Below, piece by piece: positions 16,328 through 24,520 of a stretch of DNA of 64,000 nt. The notes below the pieces were generated by a model, which was not told the DNA's origin, did no database searches, and was given only the letters and a program-made list of their open reading frames with translations. The first letter of the stretch is position 1. Each line of letters begins with the position of its first letter. The DNA is from Pseudomonas fulva 12-X (GTDB lineage Bacteria > Pseudomonadota > Gammaproteobacteria > Pseudomonadales > Pseudomonadaceae). The position numbers and the translations under genes were made by a program. The stretch covers positions 1,860,001-1,924,000 of the forward strand of contig NC_015556.1 of the NCBI RefSeq assembly GCF_000213805.1. The letters run 5' to 3'.

Positions 16328-17121
16328 GCCTTGTCCCTGTTCAGTCGATTGGCCGCCCAGGTGAACACCAGGACGAAAAAGAAGTAGGAGATCACCAGGG
16401 CGCTGTTGAAGTGGCCGCTGCTGTTCTTCATGTTGTTGAGGTACACCTGCAGCGTCTCGTAGCGCGTGCCGACCAAGAGGTTGGCGAACACGAACTCGCC
16501 GAACAGAAAGCTGAACGACAGGAACAGCGACACCATCAGGCCCTTGCGCAGGTTGGGCAGCACCACCAGAAAGGCGGCTTTCCAAGTGCTGGCGCCGAGC
16601 AGGTGGGCGGCGTCCATCAGGTCGCGCAGGTTGATCGCCTGCAGGTTGTTGGTGATGGCCCGGTACATGAACGGCAGGGCGATGGTGAAGTAGCAACCGA
16701 TCAGGATCCACGGCGTGCCGACCATGGCCAGTGGCCCGGAGCCGTAGAGCTGCAGCAGGCCCACGGCGGACACCACCGGCGGCACGGCGAACGGCAAGAG
16801 GATCAGCACGTTCATCACCGCGTCTAGTTTCGGGAAGTGGTAATGCACCACGAACAGCAACGGCAAGATCAGCACCACCGACAACGCCAGGGCGCCGAAG
16901 CAGACCAGCAGCGACTGGCCGAAGGCCTTGAGAAAGCGCGGCTCGCCCCACAGCTCCAGATACCACTTGAAGGTCAGGCCATCCGGCAGAATGGTCGCCG
17001 ACCAGCTGGTGGCCAGGGAGTAGAGCAGGGTGCCGGCCAGCGGCAGTAGCAGGATCAGGAACAGCAGCCAGACCACCACGCGGTGGTAGAGACTTGCGGC
17101 GGGAACGTCAGCGCGGGACAT
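16324..17121 (-). CDS. ABC importer permease 2
   Basis: The protein has 265 residues with about six membrane spans. The binding-protein-dependent transport loop is visible as DLMDAAHLLGASTWKAAFLVVLPNLRKGLM (residues ~165-195), the EAA motif that contacts the ATPase. It overlaps the first permease gene by 14 bases and the ATPase gene by four. With its partner it would form a heterodimeric inner-membrane channel of the PhnUV/PotBC type. Confidence 0.88.
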   Translation of the reverse strand: MSRADVPAASLYHRVVVWLLFLILLLPLAGTLLYSLATSWSATILPDGLTFKWYLELWGEPRFLKAFGQSLLVCFGALALSVVLILPLLFVVHYHFPKLDAVMNVLILLPFAVPPVVSAVGLLQLYGSGPLAMVGTPWILIGCYFTIALPFMYRAITNNLQAINLRDLMDAAHLLGASTWKAAFLVVLPNLRKGLMVSLFLSFSFLFGEFVFANLLVGTRYETLQVYLNNMKNSSGHFNSALVISYFFFVLVFTWAANRLNRDKA

Positions 17122-17956
17122 GGTAGCTCCTTCGCAGCAGCAACTGATGGACGAGGGTGATCGCCGCCATCAGGCCGACCAGGATCATCGCCAGGGCGCT
17201 GGCCATGTTCGGGTCGAGGGAAATGTCCCCGGAAATCATCGCGGCGATGCGGATCGGCAGCACGTTGAAATTGCCGGTGGTCAGGTAATACACCGTGGCG
17301 TAGGCGCCCAGGGCATTGGCCAGCAGAATCACGAAGGTGCCGAGCAGCGCCGGGGTCAGCACCGGCAGGCCAATGTGCCGCCAGAAGGCCCAGGTGCCGG
17401 CGCCGAGCAGCGCGGCGGACTCGCGCCAGTCCTGGCGCAGGGCGTCGAAGGCGGGGTAGAGCAGCAACACACCGAGGGGAATCTGGAAGTAGGTGTAAAG
17501 CACGATCAGGCCGTTCTTGGAGTACAGGTTGAAGCTGTCGATCAGCCCGGCCTGGATCAGCAGCAGGGTCAGCGCGCCGTTGAAACCGAGCAGGATGATG
17601 AACGCGAAGGCCAGGGGCACGCCGGCGAAGTTGCTGGTCATGTTGGAAAAGGCGATCACGAAATCGCGCAGCTTCGAGTCCACCTGGCGCAACGAGTAGC
17701 TGCCGATGATGGCGATCAGCATGCCGAACACGCTCGACCAGAAGGCGATCTGCAGGCTGAACTTGACCGCCTGCATGTAGAACTTGGAGGCGAAGGCCTT
17801 CTCGAAATTGCCCAGGCCCCAGCCATCCGGGGTGTTGAGGCTGTTGAGCGCCACCCAGATCAGCGGCGCGACCTGAAAGGCGAAGAAGAACAGCGCGAAC
17901 GGCAGCAGGCATAGCGCTGCCAGCCATTTGCCCCGGGGTTTGTGGATGGCGCTCAT
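17108..17956 (-). CDS. ABC importer permease 1
   Basis: The protein has 282 residues from ATG 17956 (MSAIHKPRGKW), a start that overlaps the upstream phosphatase stop. It has about six membrane segments and an EAA-type loop ALRQDWRESAALLGAGTWAFWRHIGLPVLTPALLG. It pairs with the downstream permease. An in-frame ATG at 17974 would extend into the upstream gene and is less likely. Confidence 0.88.
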   Translation of the reverse strand: MSAIHKPRGKWLAALCLLPFALFFFAFQVAPLIWVALNSLNTPDGWGLGNFEKAFASKFYMQAVKFSLQIAFWSSVFGMLIAIIGSYSLRQVDSKLRDFVIAFSNMTSNFAGVPLAFAFIILLGFNGALTLLLIQAGLIDSFNLYSKNGLIVLYTYFQIPLGVLLLYPAFDALRQDWRESAALLGAGTWAFWRHIGLPVLTPALLGTFVILLANALGAYATVYYLTTGNFNVLPIRIAAMISGDISLDPNMASALAMILVGLMAAITLVHQLLLRRSYHVPR

Positions 17957-18759
17957 CGCAGCAGCTCCCGGCACGAGGGTTTGTCATGGGCCACGCCGAG
18001 CAGCTCGCAGATCGTGCCGCACAGCTCGAGTTGCTTCGGCGCGGCGGCCTCGCTGAGGCTGAAGGCATCACCGAGTACGAACAGCGGCACTTCGCGCTCT
18101 TCGGGCAGCAGGCCATTGTGGGAGCGGTCGTCGTTCATGCCGTGGTCGGCCGTCACCAGCACCTGGTAACCGGCGTCCAGCCAGCCTTGCAGGTAGTTGG
18201 CCAGCTGAATGTCGGCGACGCGCGCGGCATTGCGGTACTGGCTGCTGCCCAGGCCATGCTTGTGGCCGGCGTCGTCGATGTTCATCGGGTGCACCAGCAG
18301 AAAATCGGGCGCGTGATTGAGGCGCAGGCTTTCGGCGTCGTCGAACAAATGCGAGTCGGGGTAGTGATCGACGTAATAGAAGTGCCCGTGCTGGATCGGC
18401 AGCTCGGCATCACTGGTATGCCGGTCGCGGGCGGCCACGAAGGGCGCGCGGTTGTACAGCTCGCTGACCCAATGGTAAGCGGCAGCCGCGGTGCTCAGTC
18501 CGGCGGCGCGGGCGTAGTGGAACACGCTGCGCTCGCTGCTCAGGCGCACCACGTTGTTGTGCACCACGCCGCTGTCGATGGGCGCGACGCCAGTAAGAAT
18601 GCACTCGTAGAGCGGCCTGGACAGTGACGGCAATTCGCACTCGAGCTTGTACAGCGCGGCACGGCCTGCGGCGCGATAGGCCTGCAGGTGGCCAAGGGCA
18701 TGCCGGGCGACCTCGTAATTGAGGCCGTCGAGCAGGACGAGGATGACCTTGGACGGCAT
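17953..18759 (-). CDS. Alkaline phosphatase superfamily (NPP/PhnA-like) phosphohydrolase
   Basis: The protein has 268 residues from ATG 18759. Metal and nucleophile positions of the alkaline phosphatase/nucleotide pyrophosphatase fold are visible: KVILVLLDGLN (first Asp), LPSLSRPLYECILTG (Ser nucleophile region near 44-58), VHPMNIDDAGHKHG (Asp and His) and VLVTADHGMNDD (Asp-His). No signal peptide is seen, so it acts in the cytosol on imported material. Relatives hydrolyse phosphodiesters or phosphonoacetate. Being inside the ABC operon, it points to an organophosphorus substrate. Confidence 0.82.
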   Translation of the reverse strand: MPSKVILVLLDGLNYEVARHALGHLQAYRAAGRAALYKLECELPSLSRPLYECILTGVAPIDSGVVHNNVVRLSSERSVFHYARAAGLSTAAAAYHWVSELYNRAPFVAARDRHTSDAELPIQHGHFYYVDHYPDSHLFDDAESLRLNHAPDFLLVHPMNIDDAGHKHGLGSSQYRNAARVADIQLANYLQGWLDAGYQVLVTADHGMNDDRSHNGLLPEEREVPLFVLGDAFSLSEAAAPKQLELCGTICELLGVAHDKPSCRELLR

Positions 18760-18787
18760 GGGTGATCCTGGGTTGAGAGGATATGGG

Positions 18788-18897
18788 GTAGGGTGGATGA
18801 CGCTCTTTTCATCCACCACTGCGATCTTGCGACGGAGGACGGGGCTGGCCGCGTAGGCGACGCGTCGGCTACGCGCCCCGATCCACCCTACGGCGGC
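18788..18897. repeat. Dispersed GTAGGGTGGAT-type repeat
   Basis: A 30-base segment at 18788-18817, containing GTAGGGTGGATGACGC and ending in CATCCACC, is identical to 47516-47545. A reverse-oriented partner GATCCACCCTAC lies near 18881-18892. It occupies the gap between the binding-protein and phosphatase genes. It resembles small dispersed intergenic repeats of Pseudomonas. Confidence 0.55.
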
Positions 18898-18901
18898 AGC
18901 C

Positions 18902-19960
18902 TTACTCCATGTTGATGATCACGTTTTCCTGCCACTGCTGCGGCAGGGCCTTGGAGGTCGCTTCCCAGGCGGCGGCATCCTTGATCGGCTTGACCTTGGC
19001 GTACTGCTCGTTGGGCAGCAGCTTGGCCTGGACCTCGGCCGGCAGGGTCAGGTGCTCGGCGCGAATAGGCCGGGCGTTGCCCTTGGCCAGGTTGATCTGC
19101 CCGGCATCGCTGAAGATGTACTCGCGGGCCAGCTTGGCGGCGTTGGGGTTCTTGGCGTACTTGTTGATGATGGTGGTATAGCCGGAGATCACCGAGCCAT
19201 CGGAAGGGATCAGCACCTCGAAGCGGTTCGGGTCGATCTGGTCGCGGTAGGAGAGGCCGTTGAAGTCCCAGACGATACCGACTTCCACTTCACCTTTCTC
19301 GAGGGTCTGGATGGTCGGGTTGGCCAGCGACAGGCGACCCTGCTCGGCGATCTCGGCGAAGAAGTCCAGGCCCGGCTGGATGTTCTTCTCGTCGCCGCCA
19401 TTGGCGATGGCCGCGGCCAGCACGCCGTTGACCGCCTGAGCGGCAGCGCTGACGTCGCCGATGGCGACGCGGTACTTGCCGGTCTTCAGGTCGGCCCAGC
19501 TTTTCGGCACGTCCTTGACCAGCTGCTTGTTGACGATGAAAGCGATCGAGCCGGTGTAGGCGAGCGCCCAGTGGCCGTCCTTGTCCTTGGCCCACTCGGG
19601 TACCTGATCCCAGGTACTCGGCTTGTAGGGCTGGGTCACGCCCTGCTGCACGGCGATGGGGCCGAAGGCGGCGCCCACGTCACCGATGTCGGCGGTGGCG
19701 TTGTCCTTCTCGGCCGCGAACTTGGCGATTTCCTGGGCCGAGCTCATGTCGGTGTCCATGTGCTTGAGGCCGTACTTGTCGGCCAGGTCCTGCCAGGTGT
19801 CCTTCCAGTTGGCCCAACTGTCCGGCATGCCGACGCTGTTCACGGCGCCTTCTTTGCGTGCGGCCTGTTCCAGTGCAGTCAAATCCGTCTCGGCGGCCAT
19901 GGCGTGGGAGGCCAGAGCGATGGCGCTGCCCATCAGCGATGCCAGTAGCAGTTGTTTCAT
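18902..19960 (-). CDS. ABC importer periplasmic binding protein
   Basis: The protein has 352 residues with a signal peptide (MKQLLLASLMGSAIALASHAMAAE, cleavage near AMA|AE). It is a class of binding proteins related to iron, spermidine and 2-aminoethylphosphonate carriers: ALEQAARKEGAVNSVGMPDSWANW, ADIGDVGAAFGPIAVQQG and YTGSIAFIVNKQL. It is the first gene of the importer operon. Upstream, a TGGTCTAGATCA site (19986-19997) is a candidate operator for the UTRA regulator encoded divergently. Confidence 0.88.
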   Translation of the reverse strand: MKQLLLASLMGSAIALASHAMAAETDLTALEQAARKEGAVNSVGMPDSWANWKDTWQDLADKYGLKHMDTDMSSAQEIAKFAAEKDNATADIGDVGAAFGPIAVQQGVTQPYKPSTWDQVPEWAKDKDGHWALAYTGSIAFIVNKQLVKDVPKSWADLKTGKYRVAIGDVSAAAQAVNGVLAAAIANGGDEKNIQPGLDFFAEIAEQGRLSLANPTIQTLEKGEVEVGIVWDFNGLSYRDQIDPNRFEVLIPSDGSVISGYTTIINKYAKNPNAAKLAREYIFSDAGQINLAKGNARPIRAEHLTLPAEVQAKLLPNEQYAKVKPIKDAAAWEATSKALPQQWQENVIINME

Positions 19961-19985
19961 TGGAAACTCCTTTGCGTTTGCGAGG

Positions 19986-19997
19986 TTGGTCTAGATC
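19986..19997. promoter_or_regulatory. UTRA/HutC-type operator upstream of importer operon
   Basis: TGGTCTAGATCA differs at one position from the symmetrical TGGTCTAGACCA recognised by several HutC-subfamily regulators (for example the DasR site). It lies 26 bases before the binding-protein start. Confidence 0.6.
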
Positions 19998-20081
19998 AGC
20001 AAGAGCCAAGCCAATGTAGGCGTTGCCAATGACAGTTTTGTGTCGGCAGGGCCGCCAGCCACTCATCGGCGTTGCGCTTAG

Positions 20082-20220
20082 CAGGTCATTGAAAAACGTA
20101 GGCGAGGCAGCCAGTGCAAGGCAAAAACAGCCGAAAAGCGCAATTTACGTGTTGTAAATGAGCATTTTGAGGCTGTTTTTAACGCAGCAATGGCAACGTA
20201 GGTAGTTTTTCAAGAGCCTG
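20082..20220. repeat. 139-bp structured repeat element, copy 1
   Basis: Outer arms CAGGTCATTGAAAAAC (20082-20097) and GTTTTTCAAGAGCCTG (20205-20220) pair imperfectly; inner arms AAAAACAGCC and GGCTGTTTTT pair perfectly. The centre contains TTTACGTGTTGTAAA. A second copy lies at 38917-39056 with different but still paired arms. No protein is encoded. Confidence 0.7.
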
Positions 20221-20371
20221 GTTAGAGAGCGTAGACCAGCCCAAGGCACTGAATTGCCTGGCATGAGCCATGCTTGCAGCCTGGCTGTCATCTGCCGGTA
20301 ATGGTGTTTGCCTAGCCTTGCCGGCGAGAGATGCGGCGCAGACAGCGCCGCCGCGTGCCCCGCGATGGGGC

Positions 20372-20383
20372 TGGTCTAGTCCA
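20372..20383. promoter_or_regulatory. UTRA/HutC-type operator upstream of regulator gene
   Basis: TGGTCTAGTCCA is close to TGGTCTAGACCA and lies 15 bases before the GntR/UTRA start codon, consistent with autorepression. Confidence 0.6.
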
Positions 20384-20398
20384 AAAGGAACCAGGTTG

Positions 20399-21115
20399 AT
20401 GCGCGACGACACGCCGCGGGCCGTTACCACCATCTGCCGCGCGTTGCAGGAACAGATCGAACACGGCCTGCTGCCCGCCAGCGGCAAGCTGCCGGCCGAG
20501 CGCCGCCTGAGCGAGTTGTTCGACACCACGCGTATCACCCTGCGTGAGGCGCTGGGGCAGCTGGAAGCCCAGGGGCTGGTGTACCGCGAGGAGCGCCGCG
20601 GCTGGTTCGTGTCGCCGGCGCGGGTGGCTTACAACCCATCGGTGCGCACCCACTTCCATGCCATGGTCGCCGAGCAGGGACGGGTGCCGGCCACCGAGGT
20701 GCTGAGCGCCCGGCTGATGCCGGCCAATGCGCAGATCTGCCAGGTGCTGGGCCTGTCGGGGCTGTCGAGCGTCTACCAGATCCGCCGTGCGCGGCGCATC
20801 GACGGGCGCCTGGTGCTGTACGTCGAGCATTACCTGAACCCCGAGTACTTTCCCGGCATTCTCGACTTCGACCTGACTCGCTCGCTGACCGAGCTGTACG
20901 CCAGCGAATACGACATACGCTACGGCCGCGTGCGCTTCGACATGGTGCCCACCGCCTTGCACGCCGACGCCGCCGCCGCGCTCAAGGTCGCCACCGGCAG
21001 CCCGGCACTGCGCATCACCCGGGTCAACCGCGACCAGCATGGCCGGCTGATCGACTGCGACCTGGAGTACTGGCGCCATGATGCGATCCATATCAGTGTG
21101 GAAGTGCCGGAGTAG
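20399..21115 (+). CDS. GntR-family regulator with UTRA domain (PhnF/PhnR-like)
   Basis: The protein has 238 residues from ATG 20399. An N-terminal GntR winged helix (LQEQIEHGLLPASGKLPAERRLSELFDTTRITLREALGQLEAQGLVYREERRGWFVS, residues ~12-68) is followed by a UTRA ligand domain (VYQIRRARRIDGRLVLYVEHYLNPEYFPGI and ITRVNRDQHGRLIDCDLEYWRHDAI). HutC-subfamily members respond to small organic acids, amino sugars or phosphonates. It is divergent from the importer operon and both promoters carry TGGTCTAG sites, making it the likely regulator. Confidence 0.88.
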   Translation: MRDDTPRAVTTICRALQEQIEHGLLPASGKLPAERRLSELFDTTRITLREALGQLEAQGLVYREERRGWFVSPARVAYNPSVRTHFHAMVAEQGRVPATEVLSARLMPANAQICQVLGLSGLSSVYQIRRARRIDGRLVLYVEHYLNPEYFPGILDFDLTRSLTELYASEYDIRYGRVRFDMVPTALHADAAAALKVATGSPALRITRVNRDQHGRLIDCDLEYWRHDAIHISVEVPE

Positions 21116-21569
21116 GTGCGGTAAGTGACGGAGCAGAGACCGGCACAGTATCTGTGGGAGCGGGCCATGCCCGCGATTTTTCGCGCGCATGGCGCGCTCC
21201 CACGGTGGATCGGTGGATGTCCGCTTCTGCCTTGAACCTGCCTCTCCCCGTATTCGTAAACGACAGTCGATGATCGCTCCGAAGACCGGCCGTCGCCCAT
21301 CCAAATAACGCTTTCCCGAGCATATTGTTCAGCCGCCAGGCCGTGCGTAGAATCGCCGCCGCAGGCCATCCCATACCTATAATTTTCCGCTCTCCGCATC
21401 GTCACTCCCAGCGTTCATCGCCATGGGAGCGCGAGCTGCCGTGTGCGTGTTCGTCAGGTATGGGTTTTAAATTTTTTTCCCGTTCGCTTCCTACCGCGCT
21501 CGTTGCCATCCGGCTTCGGGCGATTGGCCGTTGTAGTCAAGGCGTTCCCCAAGGGCAGATACAAGCCGT
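21116..21569. other. Intergenic region upstream of sotB
   Basis: The 454 bases contain a REP pair at 21154-21203 and a weak promoter-like pair TTGTTC (21325-21330) and TAGAAT (21348-21353) with a 17-base spacer, 217 bases before sotB. An AT-rich stretch lies near 21463-21480. No coding sequence is supported. Confidence 0.5.
21154..21203. repeat. REP pair (GTGGGAGCGGGCC family)
   Basis: GTGGGAGCGGGCCATGCCCGCGA is followed, after a short AT spacer, by an inverted relative ending GGCGCGCTCCCAC. It is the same family as 42758-42779, 53811-53860 and 60743-60855. Confidence 0.75.
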
Positions 21570-22760
21570 ATGAACACACCCGAGCAGACGCACAGCGGTA
21601 GCTGGCTGAGCGTGATCGCCTTGGCGCTGGGCGCCTTCATCTTCAATACCACCGAGTTCGTGCCGGTCGGCTTGCTGAGCCAGATCGGCCACAGCTTCGA
21701 GATGACCACCGCCAGCGTCGGCCTGATGCTGACCATCTATGCCTGGGTAGTGGCGTTGGCCTCTTTGCCGCTGATGCTGCTGACCCGCAATATCGAGCGG
21801 CGCAAGCTGTTGGCCTTCGTGTTCATGCTGTTCATCGCCAGCCATGTGCTGTCCGGCATCGCCTGGAACTTCACCGTGCTGGTGATCAGCCGCATCGGCA
21901 TCGCCCTGGCCCACGCGCTGTTCTGGGCGATCACCGCGTCCCTGGCGGTGCGGGTGGCGCCGCCAGGCAAGCAGGCCCAGGCTCTCGGCTTGCTGGCGAC
22001 CGGCAGTGCGCTGGCCATGGTGCTGGGCATTCCCCTGGGCCGGGTGATCGGCGAAGTGCTGGGCTGGCGCACGACGTTCACTACCATCGCCGTGGTGGCC
22101 GGTGTGGTGGTGTTGTGCCTGATCAAGAGCCTGCCGCTGCTGCCGAGCCAGAACTCCGGTTCGTTGCGCAGCCTGCCGGTGCTGTTCAAGCGCCCGGCGC
22201 TGGTCACCGTGTATGTACTCACCGCCCTGGTGATCACCGCCCATTTCACCGCGTACACCTATATCGAGCCGTTCGCGCTGGAAGTCGCCGGTATCGCGGC
22301 GGATATGGTCACCGTGCTGCTGTTGCTGTTCGGCTGTGCGGGGATCATCGGTTCGATCCTGTTCAGCCGCTACAGCACGCGCTATCCGCGCGGCTTCGTG
22401 ATCGCGGCTATCGGCACCCTGAGCCTGTGCATGCTGCTCCTGCTGCCGGTTGCCCGCGAGCACGCTTTGCTGGCCACCCTGAGCGTGATCTGGGGTGTTG
22501 CCATGATGTGCTTCGGCCTGGCACTGCAGGCCAAAGTGCTGAACCTGGCATCGGACGCCACCGACGTGGCCATGGCGCTGTTCTCCGGCATCTTCAACGT
22601 CGGTATCGGCGGCGGCGCCTTGCTCGGCAGCCTGGTGAGCAGCCAGCTGGGCGTGGCCAATGTCGGTATCGTCGGTGGCCTGCTGGGCGTCGCCGGTCTG
22701 TTGCTGTGCGGCGTGACCACCTACCGCTTTTCCCGGCCGCTCAAACCGCAGCCATTGTGA
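21570..22760 (+). CDS. sotB: MFS sugar efflux transporter SotB
   Basis: The protein has 396 residues with twelve membrane spans, strongly resembling E. coli SotB/YdeA. Diagnostic segments are [89 protein letters not shown], and the late [30 protein letters not shown] stretch (here [14 protein letters not shown]). SotB exports arabinose, IPTG and related sugars by proton antiport. It is a single gene. Confidence 0.9.
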   Translation: MNTPEQTHSGSWLSVIALALGAFIFNTTEFVPVGLLSQIGHSFEMTTASVGLMLTIYAWVVALASLPLMLLTRNIERRKLLAFVFMLFIASHVLSGIAWNFTVLVISRIGIALAHALFWAITASLAVRVAPPGKQAQALGLLATGSALAMVLGIPLGRVIGEVLGWRTTFTTIAVVAGVVVLCLIKSLPLLPSQNSGSLRSLPVLFKRPALVTVYVLTALVITAHFTAYTYIEPFALEVAGIAADMVTVLLLLFGCAGIIGSILFSRYSTRYPRGFVIAAIGTLSLCMLLLLPVAREHALLATLSVIWGVAMMCFGLALQAKVLNLASDATDVAMALFSGIFNVGIGGGALLGSLVSSQLGVANVGIVGGLLGVAGLLLCGVTTYRFSRPLKPQPL

Positions 22761-22777
22761 TGCCGCACCGGCAGATT

Positions 22778-23383
22778 TCAGGTCTGCCGGTTTAGCCATT
22801 CTTCGCGGCTGAGCGCCCAGGTCTGGGAAGGCAGCCGGCCGCACACGTAATCGCTCTCGCCGGTTGCCACCAGGCGCATGCCTTCACGCGCGGACAGCCG
22901 CTGCGAGGCGACGTTAGCCAGCGCCTTGGGCACCTCCATCAGCGGGCGCTGCAGCACCTCGAACCAGTAGCGGTTGACCGCCACGCAGGCCTCGCTCATC
23001 AGGCCCTGGCGTTGCCAGGCTGGGGCGATCCAGAAACCGCGGTTGTTGCCCGGCGTATCCATCAGGCTGATCACGCCGATCACCCGCTCGGGCTCGGCGA
23101 TGGGCCGTAGCGTCCAGTGCCATTCCTGGCCGGCAGCCATGGCGGGCAGGGCGACATCACGCAGGTAGCCCAGCGCGCCATCGGCCGGGTAGGGCCAGGG
23201 CACCTGGGCATTGAGGTAGCGCACCACCTCCCATTGGCCGAACAGCGGCTGGATCTGCTCGGCGTCGGCCAGTTGTAGGGGCTGCAACAGCAGGCGAGGG
23301 GTATGGAGGCTGGGGAGGGTCACGGGGGCAGTCCATGGCAGAGTGGAGCGACCGATAGTGCCGGCCGCCGCCCCGTTTGTCAT
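22778..23383 (-). CDS. GNAT acetyltransferase, RimJ/RimL type
   Basis: The protein has up to 201 residues. The conserved part starts at TLPSLHTPRLLLQPLQLADAEQIQPLF and continues with GVISLMDTPGNNRGFWIAPAWQRQGLMSEA (acetyl-CoA loop Q-R-Q-G-L/M near 135-140) and VPKALANVASQRLSAREGMRLVA. This is the RimJ/RimL class, which acetylates protein N-termini or small amines. The N-terminal 20 residues are less certain and the true start may be internal. It is convergent with sotB and followed upstream by mdaB. Confidence 0.8.
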   Translation of the reverse strand: MTNGAAAGTIGRSTLPWTAPVTLPSLHTPRLLLQPLQLADAEQIQPLFGQWEVVRYLNAQVPWPYPADGALGYLRDVALPAMAAGQEWHWTLRPIAEPERVIGVISLMDTPGNNRGFWIAPAWQRQGLMSEACVAVNRYWFEVLQRPLMEVPKALANVASQRLSAREGMRLVATGESDYVCGRLPSQTWALSREEWLNRQT

Positions 23384-23389
23384 GCCGCC

Positions 23390-23977
23390 TCAGGCGTTCT
23401 GCAGCACGCCGACCAGGTGTTCGCGGTAGCGCTGCACGTCACGCTCGACATCCGGGCGCTTCATCACGTCCACACACAGGAAGGTCGGCAGGGCGTTCAT
23501 GCCCAGGAATTGCTGGGACTTGTGGAAGGGGAAGTACACCGCGTCCACGCCCTTGCCCTCGAAGAAATCGCTGGGGTCGTCGAAGGCCTGCTGCGGGGCG
23601 TTCCAGGTCAGCGACAGCATGTACTGCTTGCCGTGGATCAGGCCGCCGCTGCCGTACTTCTGCGATGCGTCGGAGCGGGTACGACCGTCGTTGGCATAGA
23701 GGCTGCCGTGGCCTTCGGTGAACACCTCGTCGATGTACTTCTTGACGATCCACGGCGCACCCATCCACCAGCCGGGCATCTGGTAGATCACCACATCGGC
23801 CCAGAGGATCTTCTGCACTTCCTCGGCGACGTCATAACCGGCGTCGATCTCCGTGGTCTTGAATTCGATCCCGGCCTGGTCGAGAAACGCGGCGGCGGTT
23901 TCGTGCAGCGTGCGGTTGAGGCGACCATCGGAATGGGCGAATTGCTTGCCGCCGTTGAGGAGCAGGATTTTTTTCAT
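23390..23977 (-). CDS. mdaB: NADPH:quinone oxidoreductase MdaB
   Basis: The protein has 195 residues with a flavodoxin-like fold (PF02525). Motifs seen are MKKILLLNGGKQFAHSDGRLNRTL (FAD phosphate loop), WADVVIYQMPGWWMGAPWIVKKYIDEVF, YMLSLTWNAPQQAFDDPSDFFEGKGVD and FPFHKSQQFLGM. MdaB reduces quinones by two electrons using NADPH, protecting against oxidative stress. It is transcribed towards the GNAT gene with a six-base gap. Confidence 0.9.
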   Translation of the reverse strand: MKKILLLNGGKQFAHSDGRLNRTLHETAAAFLDQAGIEFKTTEIDAGYDVAEEVQKILWADVVIYQMPGWWMGAPWIVKKYIDEVFTEGHGSLYANDGRTRSDASQKYGSGGLIHGKQYMLSLTWNAPQQAFDDPSDFFEGKGVDAVYFPFHKSQQFLGMNALPTFLCVDVMKRPDVERDVQRYREHLVGVLQNA

Positions 23978-24130
23978 GGAGCGTCTCCGTAACTGATTGA
24001 ATGAGCTCAGGTTACGTCTTCACGCGCAGGCGAAAAATGCCGGCAAGGGCAAATTACTTTTGACTTGAATGCATGAATGCTCGGCCTTTACCTGCGGTAC
24101 CGTGCAGCAGTATTCAACACGGAGATTCCC

Positions 24131-24436
24131 ATGTACGGCTTCATTCTTCACGCCCATACCCGCCCGGAGCGGGCCAATGACTTCGAGCAGCTGTTTCGTG
24201 CTTACGTCGAGCCCAGCCGCGCCGAGCCTGGCTGCATCGAATACCACATGCTGCGCGATGCCGTGGACCCGACCCTGTTCATCTTCTTCGAGGTCTGGCA
24301 GTCCCGCGAGCACCTGGCGGTGCATACGGCGCTGCCGCACATGCGCAATTTCCACGAGCGGCGCATGGAGTACCTGAGCCGGGATTTCGATATCCGCGAA
24401 ATCGAGATGCTCAGCCTGTCTTCGGCCCGCGCATAA
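24131..24436 (+). CDS. Antibiotic biosynthesis monooxygenase (ABM) domain protein
   Basis: The protein has 101 residues from ATG 24131 and is a single dimeric ferredoxin-like ABM domain (PF03992). It shows MYGFILHAHTRPERANDFEQLFRAYVEPSRAEPGCIEYHMLRDAVDPTLFIFFEVWQSREHLAVHTALPHM, with the E-W/H-x3-P-H pattern of YgiN/LsrG-type proteins. Relatives act on quinones or aldehydes. Its location divergent from mdaB recalls the E. coli mdaB-ygiN pair, suggesting a quinone redox partner, which is inference. Confidence 0.82.
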   Translation: MYGFILHAHTRPERANDFEQLFRAYVEPSRAEPGCIEYHMLRDAVDPTLFIFFEVWQSREHLAVHTALPHMRNFHERRMEYLSRDFDIREIEMLSLSSARA

Positions 24437-24520
24437 GGGCTCGTTTCCACTATCGACAGGACTGGACAAGCACAGCAGCTGGCGCCATGGTCGTCTCTGT
24501 TTTTTCATCGAGAGCAATGC

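Larger units (their letters stand above)
19961..20398. other. Intergenic region between importer operon and its regulator
   Basis: This 438-base gap holds two TGGTCTAG-type operator candidates and a 139-base structured repeat (20082-20220). No convincing coding sequence is seen. Confidence 0.7.
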
